In this document: in pieces, positions 50,693 to 63,129 of the stretch | How the letters are laid out: each line of letters starts with the position of its first letter | Numbering within the stretch: position 1 is the stretch's first letter | Assembly (NCBI GenBank): GCA_947179485.1 | Contig: OX359246.1 | Location: 43,007,632 to 43,071,631 of the forward strand | DNA from: Allacma fusca | Taxonomy: Eukaryota; Arthropoda; Collembola; Symphypleona; Sminthuridae | Length of the DNA: 64,000 bases | Reading direction: 5' to 3' | Made by a program: the position numbers and the translations under genes | The notes under the pieces: generated by a model | Database searches by the model: none | The model's input: the letters and a program-made list of their open reading frames with translations, nothing else | Told to the model about the DNA's origin: nothing

Positions 50693-52344
50693 AAACCAAG
50701 TGACCCAGGACCAGGATTATAATGGCACATTCCTATTTTTACACTACGAGCATTAGTCATTCCAAACACCCAAGTGGCATGACTTCAAATTAGCATAACT
50801 TTTAAACTATTCGAGTAAGCTCACCGAATTTACATTCTAATTGCATCTACTCATTACCGGCTACAGGTTGGTCGCGTAAAAACACAAAGATAGTACATTG
50901 GTTCAAATGTTATAAGCATAAGATGTAAAAATTACCTATTTACGGTCCTTCCTCAAATTAGTACATGATGGTAACTGAAGAAGTAACTGAACGTACAAAC
51001 TCAAATATGCATATGGTTAGTCAGTAGTCAATTTAATGTACGCTTAAACACTTTAAATGCCTTAAAATTAGTGTATAACTTCTTGGTACACTCGTCTTAA
51101 CATTTCTGAATATTTTTATTGGTGCCCGAAAGTATGAGTAGGTGACTGCAAATAATTTACCCCTCCCCAATATAGCCCGCATTTCAATTTCCGTTGAATT
51201 TTTGCCCGTGTGGTGGAGTCCGATTCTGGGAGTTAATAATAAATCATTTACTATAATATGACATACCAAAAGATTTGTTGTACGCCCATAGTCACTGTAT
51301 TTATTCATCTACTTATTGTTAGTTAAGGAATCAAATATAGTTTCCCAAAGCACAAATTCTGGTCATGACCGATGTAAAAACTCGAGAGCAAAATTGTTGA
51401 ATTCAGCTTGAGGAGTGACTTTAATGAAACATATACATATGTTGTAATAGGGCCAATAGTGGTTGATGAAGCGATTTTGAAAAATGCGGAAGCCGTTTCT
51501 CTAAATCCGGAGAAATTATGTGGTTTTGGGAACTTGAGTCGTTTCTTGACTATCAGCATCAGCATAGAAAACTACTGCAAAAACTGAAAACTTCCAAAAC
51601 TTTTAAAGAAACGGCCTTTTGGGGATTTTTCGTTGATGATACGAGACCTCTAATTGTAAGTGCAGTTGTATTCCTATGACCAGTTTTAAAATTGGGCCAG
51701 TAATTTTGGATGGTCTTTTTCAGGATCTTCAAAAAAACCCATTCAGGAGGAATTATTATCCTTTACTTATTTATACTCAAGAAATTCCACTACCGTATAC
51801 GGTAGATTTTCCATTATAAAAATCTCAAAGAACCAGAAAAACAAATTCTTGATTTCGGATCAGGTCACGTAAGAAATCTCGGAGAATTTAAAGACGTTAA
51901 AAGTGATAAAGTGAGTTTATTCCATCATTAATAACCGTTTTGTTTATATTTGCTTTAACACTGATTATATGTTTCCTTGCAAGTGAAAATGGATATGTTG
52001 CCCTGGAGCATTATATTGTGGAGAATTTTAAAACTTACAATCCATGAAGCTAAAAATTCTCGTTGAAGAGGCATAACGGTCTAAGTGTTGTACAAAAGCA
52101 TGCGCGCGTAGACCATTTTGCGACGAAATTCTTTAACCATCTGGCTCACAAAGCGTGATTGTCCTTCAGTCCTTCATCACTGATGGATGAATAATTGCAA
52201 TGTAGTCAATACTGAAGTTTTCAGAATATTTTGCAGGTGAATAATTTATTTCCGCTGTTTCAATAAAGTTGACATCTGATTTGGTTACAATCCTTGAACA
52301 TACATACAAACGTCTGGACTAGCTGACACAGAATTATGAGCAAG
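50693..52344. other. spacer, one hairpin block
   Basis: No recognised gene. Contains the hairpin module at 52061-52129 described separately. Confidence 0.4.
52061..52129. repeat. hairpin module with CATGCGCGCG loop
   Basis: Left arm CGTTGAAGAGGCATAACGGT and right arm with AGACCATTTTGCGACG are partly complementary around a loop containing GTACAAAAGCATGCGCGCGT. The same module, better preserved, is at 62694-62768. A decayed inverse is at 18198-18260. Confidence 0.65.
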
Positions 52345-52352
52345 CACACCAT

Positions 52353-53153
52353 TAGTGCTGTCCATGGGAACGGAAATTTGGTACCCATACCTGTTCCTGT
52401 ACCTGTACCCATTTTTTCAGGAACTAAAGCAATGGGACTGTTCCTGTCCTCATAAAAATGGGTACCAATTCAAAGTTCCTGAACCTGTTCCTGCAGGAAC
52501 AGGTATGTTCCTGTTCCTGTTCCCAAAAGTACTTAAAGACTAGCAGAAAAGTACAACCTACACATTTATGCATCGATTTAAAAAGCCAAATTTCAGATCG
52601 ACTTTATTAAAAATAAATAACAGCACACCATCTGTAATACCATTAGCTACTCGAATTTAAATGAGAATTCAGTAACAGTCATTAAATTAATTATCGCAGC
52701 GCAAAATACAGCAGTAACTGAAATTAGCTAAGACAAGTAGCACTTTCAATATACTTTTGCTGAGCTAATAAGGAAAAGAGCACACTGGAGTTTTCTGAGC
52801 TACAATTTTAGATTTAAGTTCCAGAGAATTCCATTTTTGCAACGTGTTAAATAATAATAATTTTTTTTAAATATTGACGTGCGAAAGAGTGACTTATTTG
52901 ATATGTTGCAACGTACTTTTAATAATATTTTGATTGTGAGGTTTTTATATTATAAACTTCATGTGAATACCGGGTAGGTACACGTTTTGTTCCTGTTCCC
53001 AAACCCGCTTTTGTTCCTATATTTTGGGAACAATTTCTATGTTCCCAAACGTTCCCAAAGTATTTTGGGAACAAAATTTATGTTCCCGTACGCACCCATT
53101 CCTGTTCCTGTTCCCAAAAACCTGGGTGTCTCCTGTTCCCATGGACAGCACTA
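52353..53153. mobile_element. hAT-type MITE, GTTCC-word element
   Basis: Perfect 19-bp inverted ends (TAGTGCTGTCCATGGGAAC) with a perfect 8-bp duplication CACACCAT at 52345-52352 and 53154-53161. GTTCC/GGAAC is repeated many times within about 180 bp of each end; the middle is plain AT-rich DNA. 801 bp, no transposase. An inverted partial copy lies at 19334-19604. Confidence 0.92.
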
Positions 53154-53161
53154 CACACCAT

Positions 53162-54189
53162 GCTTGTTATTCAGCTTCTCTAGAAGCATATGAACTAATG
53201 ATTGACGTTTTCGTCTAAGACGCCTTTTATTTTTACAATTGTTATTGTCTTTATTAAGTGTGGGAAAGAAGTCAACATTAATGCTGGACATAGAGAGTTA
53301 GATAAAGTCATAACAAAGAACAAGATAAATAAAGGCAGGGTCATCAATAATATCGTAGATTGTTGTAGGTCCATGGTCCATGCAAAGACATGATGCCATT
53401 ACGCTTAACAAGGACGTGCTTAATCAACATTTTGTCGATCAAACCAGAAACACATTAACGCAAACGCAGGGCTCTAGGCAGGTCAATGCATATTTTTACC
53501 CATAAATAATATGTTTTTTAAGGGTACATTTCTTACCCGATCCCAACCAAACTTTTTACAGCAAAGCCCCTAGTAGACCCTTGAGCTCCTTGCTAGACTT
53601 TGGTTGAAATCGATTGTTCATTATGATCTAAAAAAAATTCATTTATGATCACGTATGTATTTCTTAACCATATTTTCATCCTACTTCAATCAAACTTTAC
53701 ACATACAAGCGTAGTACCCTGCACAAGTCTGACATTGATTTTACTGACATTAAATAAGTACCCTTCCCATGCCCATAAGCCCCTAAGTATTTAATAAATA
53801 CCCTTCGCAGAAGCATCCTAGAATGTGTCGTTCAAATCTTTGCACGAATCTTTTGAATTTACGGTTCTCGCAAGTGGTATTTCTTGAAGTTTTGCCGACG
53901 ATATTATCTGTATTTATCTAAACATGCTATTGCATTCTTGATTAACTAACCAAAATTATTTCTTACTATTTCTGTGGAACTCAAAGCTGATTAGTTTATT
54001 TTAGTTTCAGTTGGAAGTTATGCGTAGAACTGAATCCATGATTGTCAATGACGAATAGCGTCTTAAAATTACCTACGAGCAGTCAATCTCTGGTGCTAAT
54101 CTGCTAACTTATCTCCTCAAATATCTACTGTAGATGGCTTCAATTCGCAGAACACTGTAGTTTTAATGAAGAAACAGAATAACTAATAC
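53162..54189. other. spacer; right part is Gr 3' flank
   Basis: 53950-54180 matches the Gr-b 3' flank at 44930-45170. The remainder is unrecognised. Confidence 0.45.
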
Positions 54190-54425
54190 CAAGGAGTTAG
54201 ATGTCTGTAAATCGCTCTGGAAGGTCATTTTTGGTTTTCCCTGGTGAACCTTTTTTCCTAGCAGGGAAGCCGTTTAAGATTTCAAAAATCCTTACTGAAA
54301 GAAGGTCAAAGAATTTAAAAACCCCTGTTCCCAAAGTATCCTTTCCCTTTCATATTTTCCCTACCAGAAATCTTAGTCCCTGGGAAGAATCTTACTGCCT
54401 TTCCACAAACATAACTACCACAAAT
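54190..54425 (-). mobile_element. diverged inverted relative of the CAGGG-word MITE
   Basis: Reads as the inverse of 18985-19240, sharing blocks such as TTTCCCTTTxATATTTTCCC-like and CCAGAAATC..A.TCCCTGGG. Ends are decayed and no target duplication is visible. It sits in the 3' flank of Gr-c but not in that of Gr-b, so it arrived after they split. Confidence 0.6.
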
Positions 54426-54682
54426 CATAATTCTTTACCTTATATACTCCTTACCTATTTTCACCTTCGACACTGTCCGTCGAATATTTTATTCACGTCG
54501 GCTATCTTTACATAACAAGAACTCTCGTAGTGACTGTTATATAATTATCACTCATTAATGTTTCCCCTGTAAAACACTAATTAAAGTATAATACAAGAAC
54601 AAATGCCATGGCGAACGGAAAAAAATACTCCTACATAATATATGTACATACAGATTTCTCAAAGTCCCATTCAATACTGTAA

Positions 54683-56249
54683 TCATGTTGCAGCTTTCCT
54701 AGTCATTTCGGACATTCTGAGTTGAAGCATGAAGATGAAATACGTCAGTATAGTTCCAATTACCTAAGGACGATACGAAATTTGTAAAATATTAGAGATC
54801 AACTTCGTTTAACGTTATTCACTCAATTAAAGCTGTCTTTACTTGCCGCTGGAACAGTAGAGTTATTAACATTAAAGTAATTTTTAGCTGTGAATTTCCA
54901 ATTCCATCGCAAATACCAATCGCCCCAAATACGCAACTGCACCCAGCTTCCCTGCGTTCATATTTCCAGGCAATGTGAATGTGTAAGTACATATACTGGG
55001 TGATGAATGAGAATTATTATTATTGTTGTATCATATTTTCGAGAGCAAATACACACTAAAAATAAATGCTATAATGTAACTAATATAAGTACTGTAAAGA
55101 TTATACCTCCATCACTGAGCTGTTCCCAAGGGCATTTGAGATTGCTTCCTTGTGTTCCTCAAACTGTTGAAGCAATGGTAAAAAATATATTCATATATAT
55201 ATAGAAATTCAAGCGAACATAAAAATAAATACCACCTGTGTCTCCATAAATTGCCCAAATGTTGCCAGCAGCAAAACTTGGTAGATGCCAACTGCAAGCC
55301 AGAGCACGTAACTGAGGGATTTCAAGTCGTAGATCATGAAAGTACTGATGAATGAGATGACATCGATTGTGGCTGTCACCATAGCTACAAACACATACCA
55401 TCCACTCACATTCGAGTAAATACCAAAAGCCTGTTTTATTTGCTCAAAAAGCTCAGAAAACTCCAGCATTTTGTTCCTGCTCAAATAATCTTGATTCGGT
55501 TTCTCACTTCCAGGTGTTACAGATTTGTGATTCTCTGCCCATGCAATATTCCGGGCGGAGCGACCAACACGAACTTGATCTAATGAGCAGACAAGAATCC
55601 TTGTAATTTTACTTTGAATTCGAATTAAAGTACATCCCGAGAGTAAGACAAACGTCAGGGTAAAAAACCATGGTGTGTTAACAAGAAGAGTAACAATCAC
55701 AAATAAAATATGACCAACAATTTTAATTCCTGTTACAGATTTTAACCTTGCAATAAACTTTGGGGGAGAATTGGCAATGTTTGAAACCTCAACTACGCAA
55801 ATAACGATAATAAGTACAAGTCCAAATACAAAGCTGGCAATAACCCATAGGAACTTATTTATTTTGTCATTTCTGTTTGTCATTTTGAAAGTTTCAAGTC
55901 TATGACTGAGAGAATTCAATATTTGAATCATATGAAGGATCTGCTGACAGTACACAAAAGCTATTACTCGGTGTGCCAAAGTGCTGTAGTACGACGTTAT
56001 GAAGACGCATTGTGTTATTTTCGTCGTTATTGAGGTTCGATTATCAAAAACAGTATTTTGAATGTGGTAATCCGTTGTTACAATGAAGGAGTAGGTGAAT
56101 AAAACCACACTTATGAAAATGTAGATGCTGAAATATGAATATCTGGTGTCGTTCAATTTCCTAAAGGGGTTTTTCACAGGAAACAGACCCCAAATTGCTG
56201 ATATTGAGATCAGAATGCGAATTAATACAACCACACCGAGCCTTCTCAT
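54683..56249 (-). CDS. gustatory receptor (7tm_7), Gr-c
   Basis: Exons 56249-55236, 55163-55107, 54951-54847, 54763-54683; 418 residues. N-terminus SISAIWGLFPVKNPFRKLND, several membrane segments, second exon FEEHKEAISNALGNSSVME, third exon with QLRIWGDWYLRWNWKF, last exon VIGTILTYFIFMLQLRMSE. The exon 3 donor is GC (GCG then GCAAGT), as in Gr-b and Gr-d. Start chosen at the ATG that aligns with the Gr-b MRR start. Ligand unknown. Confidence 0.92.
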
Positions 56250-56896
56250 TATGAGAAATCAAACGAAACGTTTTTATAATTAACTGTTGAAATACTGTTC
56301 AAAATTTTCTCTTGAAATAGCGTTGTGTGTTTGAGCAGCTTACGCCTAGAGAATGTTTATGCTGTCTCCATTTTAAACGTCTTGATGGCTAACAGATTCT
56401 TGAAATGCAATTTTTTAGAGGAGGTTCTCAAAATACTTTATGCATGTTTGTGTAGCGTAGCAGAATTTAAGAATAGAATGTCTTGACAATCATTAGTGCC
56501 TCGATAAATTAGTGGCGTTTTGGGCAGCAAGAATAGCCAATTTACTTCTTGTTTGATGAGTCTACTTTGTATACAACTCGTTATAGCTGCATTATATATT
56601 GCTAGAAGTGACATTTTATCCGATTATTATATCCTATGTAAGCATATAAGTACAATGGTAAATATTATCGGCAAATACTTGGTTTTCTGTTAGAAACGTG
56701 TCGAAAGATTGCTACTTACTTTAACTAAACATGTACGGATGTATTCAATTGGTTTTAAAGATTAAAAAATACAAAGAGAATGCTGTACAACTGTTTACAT
56801 TTATTCAATGAATAAATGATAAGCAAAATATTATGTGTGTTAATTGTAATTACTATATATTATTATAAAATTTATTATAGTTTTTATGCTTATGTG
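56250..56896. other. upstream of Gr-c, nothing recognised
   Basis: AT-rich, no features beyond likely promoter sequence. Confidence 0.4.
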
Positions 56897-57758
56897 TAGG
56901 GTTTGTCGATTTTTAAATGCCTTAGGTATTTTGCCTGCCCGGTATTTTTTGCCCGTAGCAAGGCAAAAAAAACAATTTATGCCTTCGCCTTGCCCTTAAA
57001 AATAAATGCCGGTCAAACAGGCAATAAATGCATGGCAAAAATGGCAACAATTATGGCAACAAAAAACTTCTCGCGAAAAATCTTTTGCGGGGCATGTTGA
57101 GGTGCAGTATTGTGGCATGAAGAAGTCAAACCTGTTCAGCAGACTCAACAACAATGAGTATGCTTTCAAAAATTCCACCATTATAAATCGAAAATTTGGA
57201 ACAAATGTGAGAATGCTGGTCTATTTGTTTTCAATTTGTAATTTTAGTATTCATCCAAAAGTGTTTAACATTATATTAACCGACAATACTCATCCAATTT
57301 GTCACTTTTTGGGAACTATTGTGTCTAAGTCAAAACTATCGCCAAAAATATGTGAACACAAACTAACAATTTTCCAAATCACTATCAGAATATCAATATT
57401 GTTTCAAGTTCATCGTCGGTTTTTTCGTCGCCTTCATCAATTTCATTGAGGCTATTAACATCTGACAAAGTGTCTGCAAATAAGTAATTGTATATCGAAT
57501 CCACAATCCCACATTCTTTTGCTTGTTTGAAAGCCTATTTTAAAGTTAGCCACGGTCGGAGCAAGCACTAATGATGGCGGAAATAGAGCGTTCCATGAGC
57601 ATAGTTAATTTATGCCAATTTTGCCAAGGCAAAAAACATTAAATGCCAATTCTGCCAGAATGGCATAAAAAATCATTTTTTGCCCATGTGAATAAATGCC
57701 CTAAATGCCTGCCAAATTTGCCATTTATGCCATGGCATTTAAAAATCGACAAACCCTA
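56897..57758. mobile_element. hAT-type element, TGCC-word, non-autonomous
   Basis: Perfect inverted ends of about 25 bp beginning TAGGGTTTGTCGATTTTTAA, flanked by a perfect 8-bp duplication CTTATGTG (56889-56896, 57759-57766). TGCC/GGCA recurs at high density in the first and last 150 bp. The middle has an open plus-strand frame (57006-57449) without recognisable transposase motifs, probably fortuitous. 862 bp. Confidence 0.92.
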
Positions 57759-57766
57759 CTTATGTG

Positions 57767-58316
57767 AACAGTCACAATCATGCCGTTTCATAACCTTGCA
57801 GGATTCACAAACTTCACAGATTCCAGATCCACAGATGATTTCCCTCAACCTTGTTCTACATTTTTCGGCTCACCCTCACAATCCTAAATGTTCCGAGCTC
57901 TTTTCAAAGTCAATGAATTTACCTAGAATCCAGGGTTAAACATAGTTTTGAAAAATATTTTAAACGTTGAATACAATTTCAAAAATTCAAAATTATTGTC
58001 TGTTTTTCCAGAAACTCTCGACTTTTGAGTCTCATCCTTCAACTCATCCATAAATTTTGAGCTGCAAAGATGTAGCAAATAAAAACAAAATGAGGGAATC
58101 GTGAATATTTTTCATCAATTCTATTGCTTGGAGGAGGCGGGGGGGGGGGTAAGATAATGGTTTTGTGGCACCCTAACTCTATACACATGATGACTATTTC
58201 CGTGAGCAATGATGATTATTACAGTGCATTTGGCAAAGTAAATGCTGCAACGGATGAAAACGGAAAAAATAAATAAAATATTCCTATAGTGTATAGCATT
58301 GTCTCTTGTTCAATAT
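57767..58316. other. spacer 3' of Gr-d
   Basis: Nothing recognised except a G run at 58138-58149. Confidence 0.4.
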
Positions 58317-60346
58317 TTATTTTGTAAATGTCGTGACAATTTCGGACATTCTAAGTTGAAGCATGAAGATGAAGTACGTCAGTACAGTGCCAATTACCTA
58401 AAGATGATATGATTGTTAGAGATTAATTTCATTTAATGTAATATGTAATTCACTCAATTAAAGTTGATTTTACATGCCGCTGGAACAGTAGTGTTATTAA
58501 CATTGAAGTAGGTTTTAGCTGTGAACTTCCAATTCCATCGTAGGTACCATTCGCTCCAAATACGCAGCTGCCCCCAGCTTGGCTATAAATGTATAAGTAC
58601 GTTTGTAGATAATATGAGTACCTACATCTACATAAATTGGTTAATCAGGGACAATATTCTATTTTTACTACTATAAAATACGAATGCGTCCGTCCGCCAT
58701 GCTAATTTTACGCTTTTAAGAGGGAGAACATTTTACGTTATTGGTAGGGGCATCTTTTTGCGCTTTTGATAGAGACACCTTTTAACGACAGTGTGGGTTA
58801 GAGATAAGGGTGAATTTATGCCTTAAGACGACGACAACTTTATACGTTGGGAGTCTGGAAATTTATGCGCCAGGGATAGGTAATGGGTGGAGGGTTGCAC
58901 CCTGCACGCGGAACGCGCTATAGGGGGCGAAAGCCACCTGATTACACACTACCATTAATGAGGAAAGAATAAAAATATTTTTAAGAGTGAATCTAGAAGG
59001 GAGTTTCAGTGTATTTGTGACAATTTGTAATTTTGTGAATGAAGACGCTATAGGTCATGCATGAACACGTACTGCATTAACACAATTAATTGAACGGTAC
59101 TGAATCAAATAGAACACACAAAGATAATGAACTCTTCAAAATCTAAAAAATGCTCACCTCGTTTACAACATTCAGCTTTCCAAGGGCATTTGATATTTTT
59201 TCCTTGTTTTTCTCAAACTGTTGAAACCATACAAGTTAATATTCATATTTAGATGTTAGAATTTTAAGTGTGTACGTATCTACATACATATTTGGAACCT
59301 GTAAATTATATCAGTCAGAAATATCCCACCTGTGTCTCCATAAATTGACCAAATATTGCCGGCACCACAAGTTGGTAGCAACATTTTGTAAACCACACCA
59401 ATTGTCCGAAGGTTACCGAACCTTGGATCATGAAGACGCTCATGAATGAGATGATTTCAATTATGGTGCTCACTAGAGTTACCAATACATGCCATCCACC
59501 CACATTTGAATAAATAGCAAAAGCCTGTTTAATTTGCTCAAAGAGCTCAGGAACCTCCAGCAACTTTTTCGCTCTCAAGTAAACCTGCTTCTGTTCTTCA
59601 TTCTCAGTTGAAGTGACTAATTTTTCCCTGCCTTTTTCTATCCATACCAATTTCTCGTCGTGACGACCAATTGGAACTTCCTTTAGTGCACGAACTAAAA
59701 TCTTTGTAAATTGACTTTGAATTTGCAACAAAGCACATCCCGAGAGTAAGACAAAAGTAATGGCGAAAAATCCTGGTGTTTTAACAAAATGATAAACAAG
59801 GAAAAATAAAATCTTGGCAAGAATGCTAATTCCCGTTAAAGATTTCCCTAATGTCTGAAGGGGTAAATCAGAAATGATGTAAATATCAACTACGCAACTA
59901 AGTATAATAAGTAAAAGTCCCAGCACATAGCAGACAAGAACCCATCGGAACCCATGCATTTTGTCACATCTGTCTGCCATTTTGAAAGTCTCAAGTCTGT
60001 GACTGAGTGAATTCAATATTTGGATCATACGAAGGGTCTCTTGACAGTACACAAAAGCTATTACTCGGTGTATTAATGTACTGTAGTAAGACGATATGAA
60101 GAAGAATCGTGTAATTTTCTTCGTTAGTGTCGTTAGATCAACGAAACCGATTTCATTTAAGTGAAAATCCGTTAGTACAATGGCGGAGTAGAAGAATATT
60201 ACCACACTTGTGAAAATGAAGATGCTGAAATATGAATATTTAATGTCGTTCAATTTTCTGAAGGGATTTTTAACAGGAAACAGGCCCCAAATTGCGGAAA
60301 TTGAGATCACAATGCGAATTAAATCAATCTGACTGAGCATTCGCAT
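58317..60346 (-). CDS. gustatory receptor (7tm_7), Gr-d
   Basis: Exons 60346-59330, 59217-59158, 58582-58478, 58397-58317; 420 residues. N-terminus SISAIWGLFPVKNPFRKLND, membrane segments such as FFAITFVLLSGCALL, second exon FEKNKEKISNALGKLNVVNE, third exon with QLRIWSEWYLRWNWKF, last exon VIGTVLTYFIFMLQLRMSE. The exon 3 donor is GC with a weaker match (GCG then GCATGT). An upstream in-frame ATG at 60451 would add 35 residues; I prefer 60346 because it aligns with the starts of Gr-b and Gr-c. The 0.6-kb intron 2 carries a degenerate array (58710-58870). Confidence 0.92.
58710..58870. repeat. degenerate ~25-bp array in Gr-d intron 2
   Basis: Successive segments open with TTTTACGC, TTTTACGT, TTTTTGCGC, TTTTAACG, TTTATGCC, TTTATACG and TTTATGCG, spaced roughly 23-30 bp. 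G-rich stretches follow each. The block is richer in CG dinucleotides than its surroundings. Confidence 0.4.
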
Positions 60347-60823
60347 GATGATGAATAAAGGATATATTGTTATAATTAATTGCTGAACAACAAGAAATAT
60401 TATCCTTCCCTTCGTATCACGAATACTACTGTATTTGAATAGTTTAAACAAGCGGAGACAGTTTATGCTGTTTCAAATTTAACTTTATTTAACAGTTATG
60501 TTAACCTTGGCGGATGCTTGAAAAATGAGTGTATTAAGACTTACACTAAAATATTGATGCAGATTCTATTTGCGTATTGCAGTTGTGGACTGAAGAAATT
60601 AATGGCGTTTCTACAGTAAGTACATATATACTTCTTGTTAAAAGTATACAATACACTGCTAGTACTAACATTTTATGTGATTATAATAGTCTTTGTAAAC
60701 ACGTGTAGAAAGTAATTGTATTGTCGACTGATACTTCAGTTGGTAAGTAAGTTATTACTCGACAGATTTTTAACTTTTGAACGCAGCAATTTTCAAATTT
60801 GCTAAATTTCCAAAGGAACACAT
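60347..60823. other. upstream of Gr-d
   Basis: Likely promoter and 5' leader of Gr-d; no motif stands out. Confidence 0.4.
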
Positions 60824-61658
60824 TAGGCATGATATTATCGTTCATTTTTAAACTCTCGTTAATATCGTTATCGTTTATTCAAAAATTCCCGATATGAATT
60901 TTGAGGAACGATATGAACGATAAACTTTTATACTGTAAAAACATGGTGGGTACTATAAAAAACAATTCAAGAGGGTTTCTTAAAGTGGTTCCACGTACCT
61001 ATTATATGTTCAATTGACGTGAAATTCATTTTTGGTGCATATTCAAGAAATATTCGGAAACCAAAATTTACTGTTATGGTAAAAATACCTAAAATCGATT
61101 GATATTAACAGTTGTCATTCAAATATAAGAAATCCACGTGCGACCCCGTCACTGCATCTTCGTTTACAATTTTCTTAGCAATCGTCTCACTTTTATCTCC
61201 TCATCCTCAATTATTAATTATTATTATTAATAAATTATCTCAATAATTATTGGACGAATTTGTTTCGGCATTTTTAAAGTTTTTTTAAATGTGTCAGGAG
61301 TATTGCAGATATGCCATGTAAATTTCCAGTTCTGCAAATTTAGTAAAATGGTTTTGATTCATAAAAAAGATGGGTTGATGGCGGCTTACGGTTTGTTAAT
61401 CTTTCTAGGCCGGCGAAATATTGTTGCTGTTCTTAAATAAACACAGTGTAATAGTGAGGTTTTAATGGTTCCAGCGTTAGGATCCAATGCATTTTGGCTA
61501 TGGACTTACAGTTTCAGCGATTATCGCTAAATTGTGCGATACATTATTGTGACGATATATCGTTTTAAAAAAACGAGAATTATCGTTTAATATCGTTCGT
61601 CAAAAATGTGCGATATTAACGAGAATATCGTATCGTTATATCGTTAATATCATGCCTA
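60824..61658. mobile_element. hAT-type MITE, TATCG-word element
   Basis: Inverted ends TAGGCATGATATTA / TAATATCATGCCTA with a perfect 8-bp duplication GAACACAT (60816-60823, 61659-61666). TATCG/CGATA occurs repeatedly in both terminal thirds. 835 bp with no transposase. Confidence 0.92.
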
Positions 61659-61666
61659 GAACACAT

Positions 61667-62204
61667 GTACATACATTAAATATATGTATATATATACATG
61701 GTGCCAAGAAACGAATTAGCTTTCCCCTCTTTATCACATGTAAGCAGGGATGAAAGGAAGAAAAGCACTTCATTTATTTTGCCTCACCTTTTCAGTTCCT
61801 GGGAATGCAACTTTTGGTGGGAAAGTTAATATTGGTCTCAAACTACTCCTCTTGAAATACGCTACAAATTCAATATCTCAAAATTGTGTTCGAAAAAAAT
61901 GGCTGGATCCGAAACTTTTTTCCGGCTCTTTGCTCCTGAAAAGAAGTTTCCCCAACCGTGATCTCCCTTACGTGTAATGCACCAATATTCAACGTATGTG
62001 CCTATTAGATAGCCTAAAGCTACTATCGAAAAGCCCATAAAATTTCGTACACATGACGGTCAAAGCAGATTTGAAAATAAGCTTGGCACTGGAATAAGCA
62101 AGTTTGAACTTCAGTAAGTTTTCAGAAAAATCCTGACTTTGCTCCATTTGTTTGACTGCTGTCATCTGAGTTAAATAAATTATTAAACTATGGGGAAGTG
62201 CAAT
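61667..62204. other. spacer, nothing recognised
   Basis: Starts with a TATA-type microsatellite near 61680-61700. The 75-codon plus frame (61750-61977) matches no family I know. Confidence 0.4.
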
Positions 62205-62212
62205 GTTTTTAC

Positions 62213-63129
62213 CAGTGCTATGCAAAATACTTGGTCTTCGATAACAAAATACAAAATAAAATACCTGAAATAAAATATGGAAAATACAAAGTAAAATACC
62301 TCAGGTTACATTGCTAAAATACAAATAAAAATACAATACATGGTAGGTAATTTAAAATACTCAAATACAAAATACTGTATTTTAAATACAATACTTTCCT
62401 TAAAATACCCACATATTGTTCACCCTTTTCGGTTTCTAGAACACAAACCTTTTAAAACAGTCACTTCAAAGACTGCACATAAGGCATGTGTACTAACAAA
62501 ATGTTCAACGGCTGCCGAATAGGTCAGTCCATTATAATTATATTTTAAGGCAGTATAACTGTTAATGAAGTAATGTGGATTAACATGAAATTTTTATTTA
62601 TTAGTAATTATATGTATTTTAGGAATAATTATTATAAAAAGGAGTTAGTATCTGAAAATTAAATCGAGTCGGTCTTCGGCGTATCTTAAATATCGTTGTT
62701 GAAGAGGCAAAATGGTCTGTGCTGTACAAAAGCATGCGCGCGTAGACCATTTCGCCTCTTCAACGATGATATGTACATAGCATAGTGAACCTGAACATGT
62801 TTGATACAGTAAAGGGATTCATTCCAACGTATGTTATTCCAATGCTAAAATGAATTTTTCACAGATATTGCACATCATACAAACGGCATACAATATCAAA
62901 ATCAGAAATAATACTAGTGAAAAGTATTTTGAGCCAAATACTTTATTTGAAATAAATTTCACATGTCATTGAGAGTAAGTAAATACCTAATACTTGTGTA
63001 CTTACTGGCTCTCAAAATACTAAGTACAAAATACTTGCTCACTGCTTACCAACTTTAAAATACAAAATACTTTGTGGTCTCAAAATACATATTTTAAATT
63101 ACTGTACTTGAAAATACTGCATAGCTCTG
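62213..63129. mobile_element. hAT-type MITE, AAATAC-word element
   Basis: Imperfect inverted ends (CAGTGCTATGC and GCATAGCTCTG) inside a perfect 8-bp duplication GTTTTTAC (62205-62212, 63130-63137). AAATAC/GTATTT is packed into the outer ~180 bp on each side. The centre holds the hairpin at 62694-62768. Partial inverted copy at 17841-18305. Confidence 0.9.
62694..62768. repeat. hairpin module inside the AAATAC-word element
   Basis: Arms GAAGAGGCAAAATGGTCT (62701-62718) and AGACCATTTCGCCTCTTC (62744-62761) pair with one mismatch around a 25-nt loop holding GTACAAAAGCATGCGCGCG. Confidence 0.8.

Noticed and set aside
57006-57449. 147-codon frame inside the TGCC-word element as a transposase
   Set aside because: No hAT catalytic or dimerisation motif visible; its start is made of the repeated words.
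60347-60451. Longer N-terminus for Gr-d from the ATG at 60451
   Set aside because: The extra 35 residues have no counterpart in Gr-a to Gr-c; the ATG at 60346 aligns with their starts.
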